Assembly (NCBI GenBank): GCA_024682415.1
Contig: JAIKZG010000004.1
Coordinates: forward strand, 1-64,000
Length of the DNA: 64,000 nt
Direction of reading: 5' to 3'
Source: Prevotella sp.
Lineage (GTDB): Bacteria > Bacteroidota > Bacteroidia > Bacteroidales > Bacteroidaceae
Positions within the stretch are counted from its first letter, which is position 1; each line of letters begins with the position of its first letter. The translations under genes were made by a program, and so were the position numbers. Below, in pieces: positions 27,155 to 36,209 of this stretch. The notes below the pieces were generated by a model. The model was not told the DNA's origin and did not search any database. It saw only the letters and a list, made by a program, of their open reading frames with translations.

Positions 27155-27175
27155 GATGAGACTGACCTTTATTCA
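27131..27175. terminator. Terminator between gldH and the GNAT gene
   Basis: AATAAAGGTCAGCCTCA pairs with TGAGACTGACCTTTATT, followed by TTTTT. It serves genes converging from both sides and overlaps the last codons of gldH. Confidence 0.85.
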
Positions 27176-27204
27176 TTTTTACTTATATATATATGAAAAA
27201 TACG

Positions 27205-27687
27205 TTATAACGTTCGCTGATAAGCTATGCGCTCAGTGCCATCGGCAACATAGATTATGCCGCAACGCTGAAAGCCGTTCTTTTCTAAAAGGTGCTGCAC
27301 GATAAGGTTATCGCGGTGGGTATCAATACGAATGTTGTCAGTGATGGCGGAGCAGAAAGAAAGGATAGCGGCGAAAAGTCCGTGTGCTCCTGCCCTGCCT
27401 GCTATGCGATGAATCACGTAATATGACTTATCGTTCAACCATTGCCCATTGTAGATATGGGCGTAAGTGGGGTCTTCTCCCGAAAGGAACGCGAAATATC
27501 CCATCGGCTGATTATCCGTAATAATATAACCACCATCCGCCTCAATGTCGCTGCGAATTTTAGCCTCCGAGGGTGAGCCTTTCGGCCACTGCTTCTCATT
27601 ACCTATTGAGCGCATTGTTTCCCTCGCCTCATCAATAATGAGCATTATCTCCGGAATATCCGCCTCTGTCGCTTTCCTTATATCCAT
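27205..27687 (-). CDS. GNAT family N-acetyltransferase
   Basis: This 160-residue protein begins MDIRKATEADIPEIMLIIDE, the usual GNAT strand and helix. The acetyl-CoA loop is less canonical than normal (AGRAGAHGLFAAIL at about 100-113 in place of QxxGxG/A), but the fold end (RIDTHRDNLIVQHLLEKNGF) is typical of the RimI-like group. It transfers an acetyl group to an amine; the target is not predictable. Monocistronic. Confidence 0.85.
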   Translation of the reverse strand: MDIRKATEADIPEIMLIIDEARETMRSIGNEKQWPKGSPSEAKIRSDIEADGGYIITDNQPMGYFAFLSGEDPTYAHIYNGQWLNDKSYYVIHRIAGRAGAHGLFAAILSFCSAITDNIRIDTHRDNLIVQHLLEKNGFQRCGIIYVADGTERIAYQRTL

Positions 27688-27787
27688 ATTATTATAAAAA
27701 ATGATGTATTCGCAAAGTTAAAACAATCTGCCATAAACTCCAAATTATAACTATACGAAACACGGATTATCACAACTTATAGGCAAA

Positions 27788-27830
27788 AACAAAAAAAGAG
27801 CGACACATTTCTGCGTCGCTCTCCTTTATA
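27788..27830 (-). terminator. Terminator of SusC/SusD operon 2
   Basis: GAGAGCGACGC pairs with GTGTCGCTCTT on the minus strand, followed by a T run. It lies 24 bases beyond the SusD 2 stop. Confidence 0.8.
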
Positions 27831-27853
27831 TCAGTGTTTTGAATAATCTGATG

Positions 27854-30058
27854 TTATTCAGCCAATGGGTCGAAAGTACCAGGAGCACCACCATTGTTGT
27901 AATCCTGCCATCCGATAGTCTGTGAGTTCTTCATCACCTTATCGGCAGAAGAAACACCCTGAGGAATACCAAGGAAGTAGTACTTAGGACGGAAGTTGAT
28001 GTAGAGAGGGTTGTGCTGTGAATCGTAGCTGTCGCCCTTCTTCATCTTGTACTTCAAGTTAGCGTTATACCACTCGGCAAGAGTTGTAAGCTGTGCTGAC
28101 AATGAGCCCTTCATTAGGTTTACACCCTCAGGACGAGTTACGCCAGCCTTTACCAATGGGTCAGAATTATATGTAGTACCGCCTACGCCATACTGATCAG
28201 CTACACGGAATTCCATGTTTTCACGACGCTGACCATTGAATGGCTTAACACCGAGCCATGTGCAAGTGTTGCCACCCCAGCCGGTGAGCTTCCATGTAGC
28301 AGGAGCACCGTCAGGAAGCACTGAGCCACCATCATAAAGCATCCAACGACGCATATCGTCGAAACGCTTGCCCTCGTAAGCGAACTCTATCTGACGCTCA
28401 TAGAGAATAGCACTCATACAAGCTGCCTGATCAGAAACGAGGTTAGCCTGAAGACCATAGTTGTTTTCAGCCTTGTAATCGCCACCCACACGAGCGCGAA
28501 TCTGCTTCAGATAGTCTACAGCCTCGTTAAGTTCACCTGCGCCGCAAGCTACCTCAGCAAGGTTGAGAAGCACCTCAGCATAACGGATTTCCATAAGAGG
28601 AGCAGCTGAGAAGAATGGATAAGCACCCTTCTGCACACCAGTGTAGTACTGATAAAGTGGAGAAGCGTTGCAATCCAAATCGTCTGATTTCTTGCGAACA
28701 TAAACACCCTGACGGCTGCTCAACAAGTTGTCAGCGCCATAAGAGTTGCCGCTCTCTACGTCGCCCTGATCATTCTGGTTGGTATACCATACATAGTTCC
28801 AAAGCACAAAGTCCTTACCGCTGTTAGGGTTGTTGGCGTCGATGGTAGAAGCATCGCCGTTGTAAGCCCAGCGGAAGCCAGGGAACGCGAATGTGCGATA
28901 GAAACGCGGGTCGCGGTTCATAAATGGAGCGTCTGTGCTGTAAGCATAGTTGTCTGATGTCTCAAGCTTTGTATATGTGCCTGTTCCTGCAGGAATCTTA
29001 CCATCGCGCATAGGGAACAAGTGAACCAACATCTCAGAAGCGTTCTTTCCGCTACCGCCCTGATTCTTCGGACGAATGCTGCGCTCCCAGATATTGTTCT
29101 TCTGATTGTCAAGACCGTCACCAGTTACGTTGTTGAAAAGAGTTACAAACACAGCCTCAGGATTCTTTGTAGACTGAGCGAACATGTTTGCGAAGTCGCT
29201 TGCGTTGGTGTTTGTAGAAGTCTGATACAAGCCATAACCACACTTGTTGATAGAGTCGAGCTCAGCCTTCATCACCTTGTGAGCTTCCTTCCAACGGCTT
29301 TCGTCGTTAGCACGGTTGAACAACGGGCTGCACCACAACTGAAGCACACGACCCTTGAGAGCAAGAGCAGTACCTGTAGTAACACGTCCGTAGTCAGAGC
29401 CACCCCAACCGCCGTTCATAGTCTTGCCGGCAAGCATCTTGGCAGCTTTATCCAAGTCGCTGATGATGAAATCCTTCACTTCCTTTGCAGGACGACGCTC
29501 ATTAGTAGTGCCCTCTACAGGGTCCTGAGTGTTGGTAACGATAGCTACGCCACCATACCACTTAAAGAGGTTGTAGTAGCACCATGCGCGGAAGAAATAA
29601 ACCTGACCTTCGAGCACGTCTTTCTGCTCACGGCTCAAAGAACCTTCCTCGATACCCTCAAGCACATCGTTGATGTTGCGGATACGACCGTAAACAGCTT
29701 CCTGAATATTAGTCTGTGTGCCCATGATGAAATCAGGCACAGCATTTGTAGAACTCATTGAAGAAAGCTCAATCTCAGGATTTACGAAATCGCTGAAGCC
29801 AGAGTATTCCTCGGTAGACTTACCGGCAAGGTCGGCATTACCGCATGAAGGATATTTCCATGTCAGGTCGTTTACATTAGGAAGACACCAGCTATAGATA
29901 TCGTTCAGACGACCGTTGGCACCCTCATAATAATTATATATGTCTCTTGTGGCGTTGTCGTAGTTCTTCTTCTCTTTCAGGAAATCATCGCTGCAAGAAG
30001 AAAGTCCAACTACAGTGGCAAGACCCAAGCCGAACAATTTAATATATTTAGTTTTCAT
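27854..30058 (-). CDS. SusD/RagB-family surface glycan-binding lipoprotein 2
   Basis: This 734-residue protein has a lipoprotein signal ending VVGLSSC, followed by SDDFLKEKKNYDNATRDIYN. SusD helices are evident (YFFRAWCYYNLFKWYGGVAI) and the C-terminal domain has YERQIEFAYEGKRFDDMRRW. It is longer than average for the family because of loops in the middle. It is the third gene of a lipoprotein-SusC-SusD operon. The beta-helix lipoprotein at the front of the operon suggests a pectin-type substrate (inference). Confidence 0.95.
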   Translation of the reverse strand: MKTKYIKLFGLGLATVVGLSSCSDDFLKEKKNYDNATRDIYNYYEGANGRLNDIYSWCLPNVNDLTWKYPSCGNADLAGKSTEEYSGFSDFVNPEIELSSMSSTNAVPDFIMGTQTNIQEAVYGRIRNINDVLEGIEEGSLSREQKDVLEGQVYFFRAWCYYNLFKWYGGVAIVTNTQDPVEGTTNERRPAKEVKDFIISDLDKAAKMLAGKTMNGGWGGSDYGRVTTGTALALKGRVLQLWCSPLFNRANDESRWKEAHKVMKAELDSINKCGYGLYQTSTNTNASDFANMFAQSTKNPEAVFVTLFNNVTGDGLDNQKNNIWERSIRPKNQGGSGKNASEMLVHLFPMRDGKIPAGTGTYTKLETSDNYAYSTDAPFMNRDPRFYRTFAFPGFRWAYNGDASTIDANNPNSGKDFVLWNYVWYTNQNDQGDVESGNSYGADNLLSSRQGVYVRKKSDDLDCNASPLYQYYTGVQKGAYPFFSAAPLMEIRYAEVLLNLAEVACGAGELNEAVDYLKQIRARVGGDYKAENNYGLQANLVSDQAACMSAILYERQIEFAYEGKRFDDMRRWMLYDGGSVLPDGAPATWKLTGWGGNTCTWLGVKPFNGQRRENMEFRVADQYGVGGTTYNSDPLVKAGVTRPEGVNLMKGSLSAQLTTLAEWYNANLKYKMKKGDSYDSQHNPLYINFRPKYYFLGIPQGVSSADKVMKNSQTIGWQDYNNGGAPGTFDPLAE

Positions 30059-30108
30059 ATATTTTTATACCTTTATATAATATAAGTATATATATTATCG
30101 CTCATTCC

Positions 30109-33100
30109 TTAGAATGAGAAGTTTACACCCACTGTCCACTTGCGCAAGTTAGGATAGCTGCCGTATGTGCCTGCCATCGGACTTGTGAAATTGTCAGGAT
30201 ATGGGTTGTAGAAGTTGATAAGGTTCTGACCAGTAACGTTTACGCGTACACCACTCACGCCGATACCCTTAAACCACTGGTTAGGCAAAGCGTAAGCCAA
30301 TGTTACGCGGTTAAGAGTTACGCGAGCTGAGCTGATGCGCCAGAAGCTTGAAGCAACTGAGTTTACAGAAGAGTAAGCCAAGTTAGGATACTTAGCGTCG
30401 CGATTTTCAGCAACTACGAGGTTGCCGCTTCCGTCGTAAACATCCTGATAAGAATACATGTTATCAACATTCCAGAAAGAAGGCATGTTGCAGTATTCTA
30501 TGCTTCCTGTAGGCTTCAAAGCCTGTGAAGGAACGGTAGTGTAGCCACCCCAGTTTGCGCCAAACTGGAAGTTCAACGACAAGCTCTTGTAAGAGCAGCC
30601 TGCGTTCATTGTGAAGCCGTAGATATTGTTGCGGCAGCCGAGCTGTACCTGATCGTTTTCTGCGTCTACGATACCGTCAGGCTCGGCGAACGTCTTTGTA
30701 ACAGGGTCGTAAGCACCGCGCACATCCTTATAGATAAGCATACCTGGGCGAACATTGTCCTGAGTCAAGCCCATGTAAGTAGGAGTTACGCCTGTAGCGA
30801 CGTGCTTCTTAAGTTCATCAAAGTATTCATTGATATCCTGGAAGCTGCGGAACATACCTATGCACTGCATACCCCAAGTACCGATATCTGTGCGATGACC
30901 TCTCTGAATCTGACGATAGATGTATTCATCCTCGAAGTCCATATTGAGCACCTTGTTGTCAGAATAACCGGTGTTGATACCTATATTATACTTGAAGTCC
31001 TTACCGATCTTGTCCTGCCACTTCAAAGAAACCTCATAACCCCAAGAGTCGATTTCGCCTCTGTTTACAGCAGCACTCTGTGTACCAATAGTATAAGAAA
31101 CCAGCTGAGAGAGGTTGAGAAGCATCTCGCGGTCCCACTGACGATAAGCGTCGAATGTGAGGCTAAGACGCTGGTCAAGGAAGTGAGCGTCAATACCGAA
31201 GTCAAACTTATATGACTTATCCCAATGTACGTCTGAGTTTACGGCAGAGTTGTTCTTGTTGATAGTGATACGGTTGCCAGAGTCGTTAGAAACGCCCTCA
31301 CCGAACACAGTACCTCTGTTGGCATCCTGACCATAAACCTGCATCCACTGCCAAGCGGCTGTGTTGTCACGACCTGTAAGACCGAAAGAAGTACGGAGCT
31401 TCAAGAAGTCAACCCATGGCAAAGACTTCTTAAACCACTTTTCCTCACTCATCACCCAACCTGCGCTGAATGATGTGAATGTGCCCCAATAGTTCTTTGG
31501 TGCGAACTTTGTAGAAGCCTCTGAGCGAAGCAATACTTCGGCGAGATACTTATCAGCGTAAGAATAGTTCAAACGACCGATGTAAGACAATGTACCGCTC
31601 TCTGAACGTGTGAAAGTGGTAGTCATCTCACCTGTAGCAGAGTTGTACTGCTTTGTAGTAAATGGATATGGCTCTTCACGCTGACCTGTCAGATACTCAT
31701 TCTCTGCTTCTGATTTCTCAATAGAGAACAAAGCGCCTACATCGTGCAATCCAAACTTGCGGTTGTAAGATGCGGTGAAGTTCATCTGATAGTTGTCTGT
31801 GCGCACCATTGAGCGAGCAATGTAGTTACCATTACCGAGAGTCAATGCTGTGAAGTTGTCGGCAGCAAACAAAGCATCGCCGGCAAGAGGAGTATACAAG
31901 TGACCGCCACTGCCATAGAGAGTATTCATCTTATACAATGTGTAGGCAGAACCATACTCATTGCCCTTATCAGTATTGATACTCTTTGCGTAAGAGAATT
32001 TGAGTTTCAAACCTTTCAAAATCTTGCTCCAACCGAAGTCATAGCTCAAGTTAGCGCCGATGTTCATGTTGCTCGACATATTCTCCTTGTAGTCGCCATT
32101 GTTCTGAAGAACAGAATAGTTGTAATACTGATTCTGGTTGTTAAGGCTGTTAGAGATACCGAAAGCAGGAACCGCATACTGCATTTCATTGCCGTTAGCA
32201 TCAAGACCTGTTACATATTCAGGCATATAGCGTGGATGAGTGAGAAGGAGGTTGTAGTCCTTTTCAGAGCTTGTGCCACCCACCTTTACCAATGGAGTCT
32301 TCTTCTTGCCGTAGTCGCCGTTTACAGTCAAGCCGGCAGAAAGCCACTTGCTAATCTTTACGTCAATGCCGGCACGATAGTTCCAACGATTATAATCGAG
32401 CTTGCCAAGGTTACCGTCCTGATCATAATATGCCATACCAGCGAAATAGCTTACATTGTCAGTTGCACCACTTACGTTTACGCTGTGCTTCTGAGTGAAA
32501 GCTGTCTCCCACTGGTCGTCAAGCAAGTCGTAGTTGAGAGCCTTCATAGCCTCAAGCTCGTCTGCCTGATAAAGACCTGTAGTCTTGTTAAGCGAAGTAT
32601 TTGTAGGGTCGGCAGCCTGCATTGCGTTTACAAGGCGACCATAGTTGTATGCGCTAAGCATCTTAGGACGAGCTACCTCGTCGGTGAAACCAAACTGACC
32701 GCTGTAAGAAATACGTGGTGAGCCGAGTTTACCTTTCTTTGTAGTAACGAGGATTACACCGTTAGCGGCGCGAGCACCATAAACGGCAGCAGAAGCATCC
32801 TTCAATACAGAGATACTCTCGATTTCGCTTGCGTCCAAGTTGTTGAAAGCCTCAGCGCCGAGGTTCTGATAAGTGTTACCCACCTTTACATCATTAGGAT
32901 AGATGTAGCCGTCGATAACAAACAGAGGCTGCTGTGCTGTTGTACCTATATCGCCCAATGTGCTTGCGTTACGGATTGAGATAGTAGCGTTCTCGCCTGG
33001 GCGTGCGCTACCGCCGTTGATCGACATACCGTTTACAAGTCCTCTCAATGTAGAAGCCATGTCGCCACTTGCGAGATCCTGCACTTCGTCCATCTTTACA

Positions 33101-33468
33101 GATGCTACAGAACCTGTAAGGTGAGCTTTCTTCTGCACGCCGTAACCTACTACAACTACTTCGTTAAGTTCAGAAGCGTCTTCCTGCAATTTGAGCAAAC
33201 CGCCCTTTGTAGTAGTTGGCTTATATCCAAGATATGAAACATGGATAGTTGCGTTTTCAGGCACATCGTGAAGAGTATAGTTACCATCAAGGTCGGTAAC
33301 GGTAGCAATCTTTGCACCGCCTACGTTAATGGTAGCACCGATAACAGGAATACCCTTCTCGTCAACGACAGTACCCTTAACGACCTTTGTCTGTGCCAAT
33401 GCCGGCAGGGCGCAAGTCATTGCGGCTGCCATAAACAAGGTCTTTATATATTTATTTTTCATATTCAA
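30109..33468 (-). CDS. SusC/RagA-family TonB-dependent receptor 2
   Basis: This 1119-residue protein has a signal peptide (ALPALAQ), a CarboxypepD_reg domain (about 28-105: TKVVKGTVVDEKGIPVIGAT), EVVVVGYGVQKKAHLTG, a plug with ATISIRNASTLGD, and a barrel ending RKWTVGVNFSF. A start two codons downstream (33462) is also possible. The upstream lipoprotein gene ends 17 bases before it and SusD follows 50 bases after its stop, so the three form one transcript. Confidence 0.95.
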   Translation of the reverse strand: MNMKNKYIKTLFMAAAMTCALPALAQTKVVKGTVVDEKGIPVIGATINVGGAKIATVTDLDGNYTLHDVPENATIHVSYLGYKPTTTKGGLLKLQEDASELNEVVVVGYGVQKKAHLTGSVASVKMDEVQDLASGDMASTLRGLVNGMSINGGSARPGENATISIRNASTLGDIGTTAQQPLFVIDGYIYPNDVKVGNTYQNLGAEAFNNLDASEIESISVLKDASAAVYGARAANGVILVTTKKGKLGSPRISYSGQFGFTDEVARPKMLSAYNYGRLVNAMQAADPTNTSLNKTTGLYQADELEAMKALNYDLLDDQWETAFTQKHSVNVSGATDNVSYFAGMAYYDQDGNLGKLDYNRWNYRAGIDVKISKWLSAGLTVNGDYGKKKTPLVKVGGTSSEKDYNLLLTHPRYMPEYVTGLDANGNEMQYAVPAFGISNSLNNQNQYYNYSVLQNNGDYKENMSSNMNIGANLSYDFGWSKILKGLKLKFSYAKSINTDKGNEYGSAYTLYKMNTLYGSGGHLYTPLAGDALFAADNFTALTLGNGNYIARSMVRTDNYQMNFTASYNRKFGLHDVGALFSIEKSEAENEYLTGQREEPYPFTTKQYNSATGEMTTTFTRSESGTLSYIGRLNYSYADKYLAEVLLRSEASTKFAPKNYWGTFTSFSAGWVMSEEKWFKKSLPWVDFLKLRTSFGLTGRDNTAAWQWMQVYGQDANRGTVFGEGVSNDSGNRITINKNNSAVNSDVHWDKSYKFDFGIDAHFLDQRLSLTFDAYRQWDREMLLNLSQLVSYTIGTQSAAVNRGEIDSWGYEVSLKWQDKIGKDFKYNIGINTGYSDNKVLNMDFEDEYIYRQIQRGHRTDIGTWGMQCIGMFRSFQDINEYFDELKKHVATGVTPTYMGLTQDNVRPGMLIYKDVRGAYDPVTKTFAEPDGIVDAENDQVQLGCRNNIYGFTMNAGCSYKSLSLNFQFGANWGGYTTVPSQALKPTGSIEYCNMPSFWNVDNMYSYQDVYDGSGNLVVAENRDAKYPNLAYSSVNSVASSFWRISSARVTLNRVTLAYALPNQWFKGIGVSGVRVNVTGQNLINFYNPYPDNFTSPMAGTYGSYPNLRKWTVGVNFSF

Positions 33469-33485
33469 TAATTGTTTGCTTTTAG

Positions 33486-34919
33486 TTATTTAAGCCAACG
33501 TGGGTCACCTATCTTCTTATCCAACTGGTTAGCACCGCTTACAGTGAAATCGCCGTTGGCAGGATCAGCAAAGCCAGGGTCGCCCTTAACCTGAGTACCG
33601 CTCTGGTCTGCCTTATCACTAGCCGCATTTTCATCAGCACCGTCAAACCAATATGTATTGTTATAATACTTAGCTCTTGTGCCAAGATTACTCTTATTAT
33701 GCATAAGCTGTTTTGCAGAATGACCACTTGAGCAATCCACAAATATACATTCACGAACAGTATATGTATATAAGCTATTCATCTGATTGTAATTACCAAG
33801 CTTACCTTTCTTAACAACATTAAAGAATGTACTATTCGAGATATTAATTGCCGCATCGCTCTTAGCCCATCCTACATCATTAGAACGACCGCCATTGTAT
33901 TGCATAAAGAAACCACTGTTATTTACATTCTCATCCCAAATAGTACATTTGTCTATTGTTGTAATATGGATAAAACTACCAGTGCTCTTCATGTGAAGCA
34001 TGGTTGTCTTTGTATTAGTAGGAGTATTGAAATGAACGACTGTATTTTTCAAGATGAAGTTTTTAACAGCAAAAGCCACGTTGTCATCATAGAAAAGAGT
34101 TGATTTCAAATCATTAATATAGCAACCACTTATCAAGATAGGATCATCAAGAACAACCTTGCCCTTTTCATTTGCATCCTTATGAACGCTAAGTTGCAAG
34201 AACTTATTAGCATCATTTGTCATGTCGAAGTATATGTTCTTAAGGCTAAGCTGAGCGCAAGTCTTAATTTTAGCATTTTCTCCGAACACGACATTTGCCT
34301 GCTTAGAAGGAACTGTAGAACGCAATGTCACTTTATGCAAACCAAAGTCTACAATATCCGACATTGTGTAGTTACCACCTGGTTCGAGATCGAAGCAAAG
34401 TTCATCTTCTGTCAATCCTTCCGGAATAGGATTTGTAGTGTTGAAATACTCTGCCAAATCTGTTCCGTTAGGAATAGTTGCGTAAGTAGCGACAAGAGTA
34501 GTGAAATCCTTACTTGTAGCAGTAAGCGCGTCCTTGTTTCCCACTACAGTATCAGCTAAGGTGGTAATAGTGAAATTGTACTTTGAGTCTTCCTCACGAT
34601 CAACGGTCAAAGTGCATCCGTCGATAAGAGAATCCTTTAATACCTTAGTGCCATCAGTAACATCAGTGAAGACGCAATGATAACCACGTGCTCCTTTAAC
34701 AACTGGCCAAGAAATAATAGTCTTGGAACCGTCAGCGTTTGCTGTGATAGAGATATCATCAGCCGACGGAGAAGCGAGTTGGGTGTTGGTCACAGTAGAC
34801 TGCCAACGCTCATCATCGTCATAACCGTCTTGTGCACACGAAGTCAAGCCCAACGCAGCAATGCCTAACAATGGCAAAGATAGAGCCTTTAATCGTGTTG
34901 ATAAACGATTTTTTCCCAT
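33486..34919 (-). CDS. Surface lipoprotein with Fn3-like and beta-helix regions (DUF4957/DUF5123-like)
   Basis: This 477-residue protein has a lipobox (LGLTSC) and a linker of acidic residues (DGYDDDERW). Residues about 45-145 look like a fibronectin type III domain, and from about 150 the rungs of a right-handed beta-helix follow (INISNSTFFNVVKKG, VRECIFVDCSSG). I recall such proteins as DUF4957/DUF5123 proteins in pectin utilisation loci, unchecked. It occupies the SusE/F role but lies upstream of SusC, the reverse of the usual order. It likely binds glycan; no catalytic residues are seen. Confidence 0.8.
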   Translation of the reverse strand: MGKNRLSTRLKALSLPLLGIAALGLTSCAQDGYDDDERWQSTVTNTQLASPSADDISITANADGSKTIISWPVVKGARGYHCVFTDVTDGTKVLKDSLIDGCTLTVDREEDSKYNFTITTLADTVVGNKDALTATSKDFTTLVATYATIPNGTDLAEYFNTTNPIPEGLTEDELCFDLEPGGNYTMSDIVDFGLHKVTLRSTVPSKQANVVFGENAKIKTCAQLSLKNIYFDMTNDANKFLQLSVHKDANEKGKVVLDDPILISGCYINDLKSTLFYDDNVAFAVKNFILKNTVVHFNTPTNTKTTMLHMKSTGSFIHITTIDKCTIWDENVNNSGFFMQYNGGRSNDVGWAKSDAAINISNSTFFNVVKKGKLGNYNQMNSLYTYTVRECIFVDCSSGHSAKQLMHNKSNLGTRAKYYNNTYWFDGADENAASDKADQSGTQVKGDPGFADPANGDFTVSGANQLDKKIGDPRWLK

Positions 34920-35061
34920 AATAAAAAAGTATATTAAATTTATAAATTTAGTATTTGTCCGTTTTTAATTTGAGGCAATAAACCGCTTATTTAGACGTCG
35001 ATGTTACATTATTGTAACCAATATTATTTAATTTTTGCTAACAACAAACAACTTACAAAAA

Positions 35062-35099
35062 TAAAGCCATTCAGCGTCAAAACTGAATGGCTTTTAAAA
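35062..35099 (-). terminator. Terminator of the M28/Lrp gene group
   Basis: AAAGCCATTCAG pairs with CTGAATGGCTTT around a 10-base loop. It lies 20 bases after the stop of the M28 gene. Confidence 0.85.
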
Positions 35100-35119
35100 A
35101 CTATTTAAACGAGAATTAA

Positions 35120-36136
35120 TTACTTTTCAAAAATGGTCTGAATTACCGTCTGACCTACGGCTTTCAACGTATTGACATCAATGTGCGCCAAATCATCAGA
35201 AACGGTGTGCCATGTAGGGCCGAAACCGCTCTGCTCACAATCAGGATAATAAGGAATGATGTCTACGGTAGGTATTCTGGCAACCTTATTCACCGGTATA
35301 TGGTCATCGGTTATCATGCCACCCTCCTTCTTTGGGAAGAAACTGCCATAACCGGCATGAGCAGCCGCGCGCCACACTCTGCGGAGAACATCGGGAGCAA
35401 ACTGCTTCGACATTCCCTCCTGATAGAACTTCGCGCCCTGTCCGCCTACCATATCGAGCAAGATACCGTATTCAGCGTCATAACCCTGTGGCAGATTGGC
35501 AGAGAAATATTGCGCGCCGAGAGCCCACGACGTGCCATCGTCTTGCACGCCAGACCATTGAGGAGTGCCCCAGTCTTCCGCATCGAAGCAAACGAAATCC
35601 ACGCCCACATTCAAAGTCTTGTCATTCTGCAACAGACGAGCAATCTCAAGCATTACAGCCACACCGCTCGCGCCATCGTTAGCAGCCATTACAGGCTTGC
35701 GCCAGTTGGTGCTGTCGGGATCGTTGTCTGCCCATGGACGACTATCCCAATGAGCGCAAATCAGCACACGCTTTTTCAGCTCAGGGCGAACGCTCGCCAT
35801 AATATTCGTGCTATGCAATATCGTGCCGTCATAGCCTTTCAAATCTACTTTCTGCGTCTTAATTCCGCAACCGAACTGCTTGAACTTAGCGATTATCCAT
35901 TCCTCACATTTATCATGAGCAGCGCTGTTCATTACGCGTGGGCCGAACTCACATTGCTTAGCTACATATTCATAAGCAGAGTCAGCACAGAAAGCGGGGC
36001 CTACGATTTCCGCTACGGGAGCTTCCTCTTCCGAGGGAGAAACCTTTTCACCCTCACCGCAACCATTCTTCCCTACCGCGAACACCGCAATAAGCGTAGC
36101 TATAAGAGCGGTAGAAAATATCACTATCTTTTTCAT
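35120..36136 (-). CDS. Glutaminyl-cyclase-like M28 metalloprotein
   Basis: This 338-residue protein has an N-terminal signal or anchor (VIFSTALIATLIAVFAVG). Zinc-binding motifs of M28 fold proteins are present: ICAHWDSRPWAD, AANDGASGVAVMLE, FDAEDWG, ITDDHIPV and PTWHTVSDD. The RPWAD and DDP segments match the animal-type (type II) glutaminyl cyclases of Bacteroidota. These convert N-terminal Gln, exposed after signal-peptide cleavage, to pyroglutamate in the periplasm; this is essential in some relatives. An aminopeptidase activity is the alternative. It is last in the Lrp/C26-M19 group. Confidence 0.85.
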   Translation of the reverse strand: MKKIVIFSTALIATLIAVFAVGKNGCGEGEKVSPSEEEAPVAEIVGPAFCADSAYEYVAKQCEFGPRVMNSAAHDKCEEWIIAKFKQFGCGIKTQKVDLKGYDGTILHSTNIMASVRPELKKRVLICAHWDSRPWADNDPDSTNWRKPVMAANDGASGVAVMLEIARLLQNDKTLNVGVDFVCFDAEDWGTPQWSGVQDDGTSWALGAQYFSANLPQGYDAEYGILLDMVGGQGAKFYQEGMSKQFAPDVLRRVWRAAAHAGYGSFFPKKEGGMITDDHIPVNKVARIPTVDIIPYYPDCEQSGFGPTWHTVSDDLAHIDVNTLKAVGQTVIQTIFEK

Positions 36137-36209
36137 TATCTTGTAACTTTTTTACGGATAGCGCATTTCCCCCTATGTGTGAAAAGAGAAACACGCCATA
36201 TCAGTTTTC

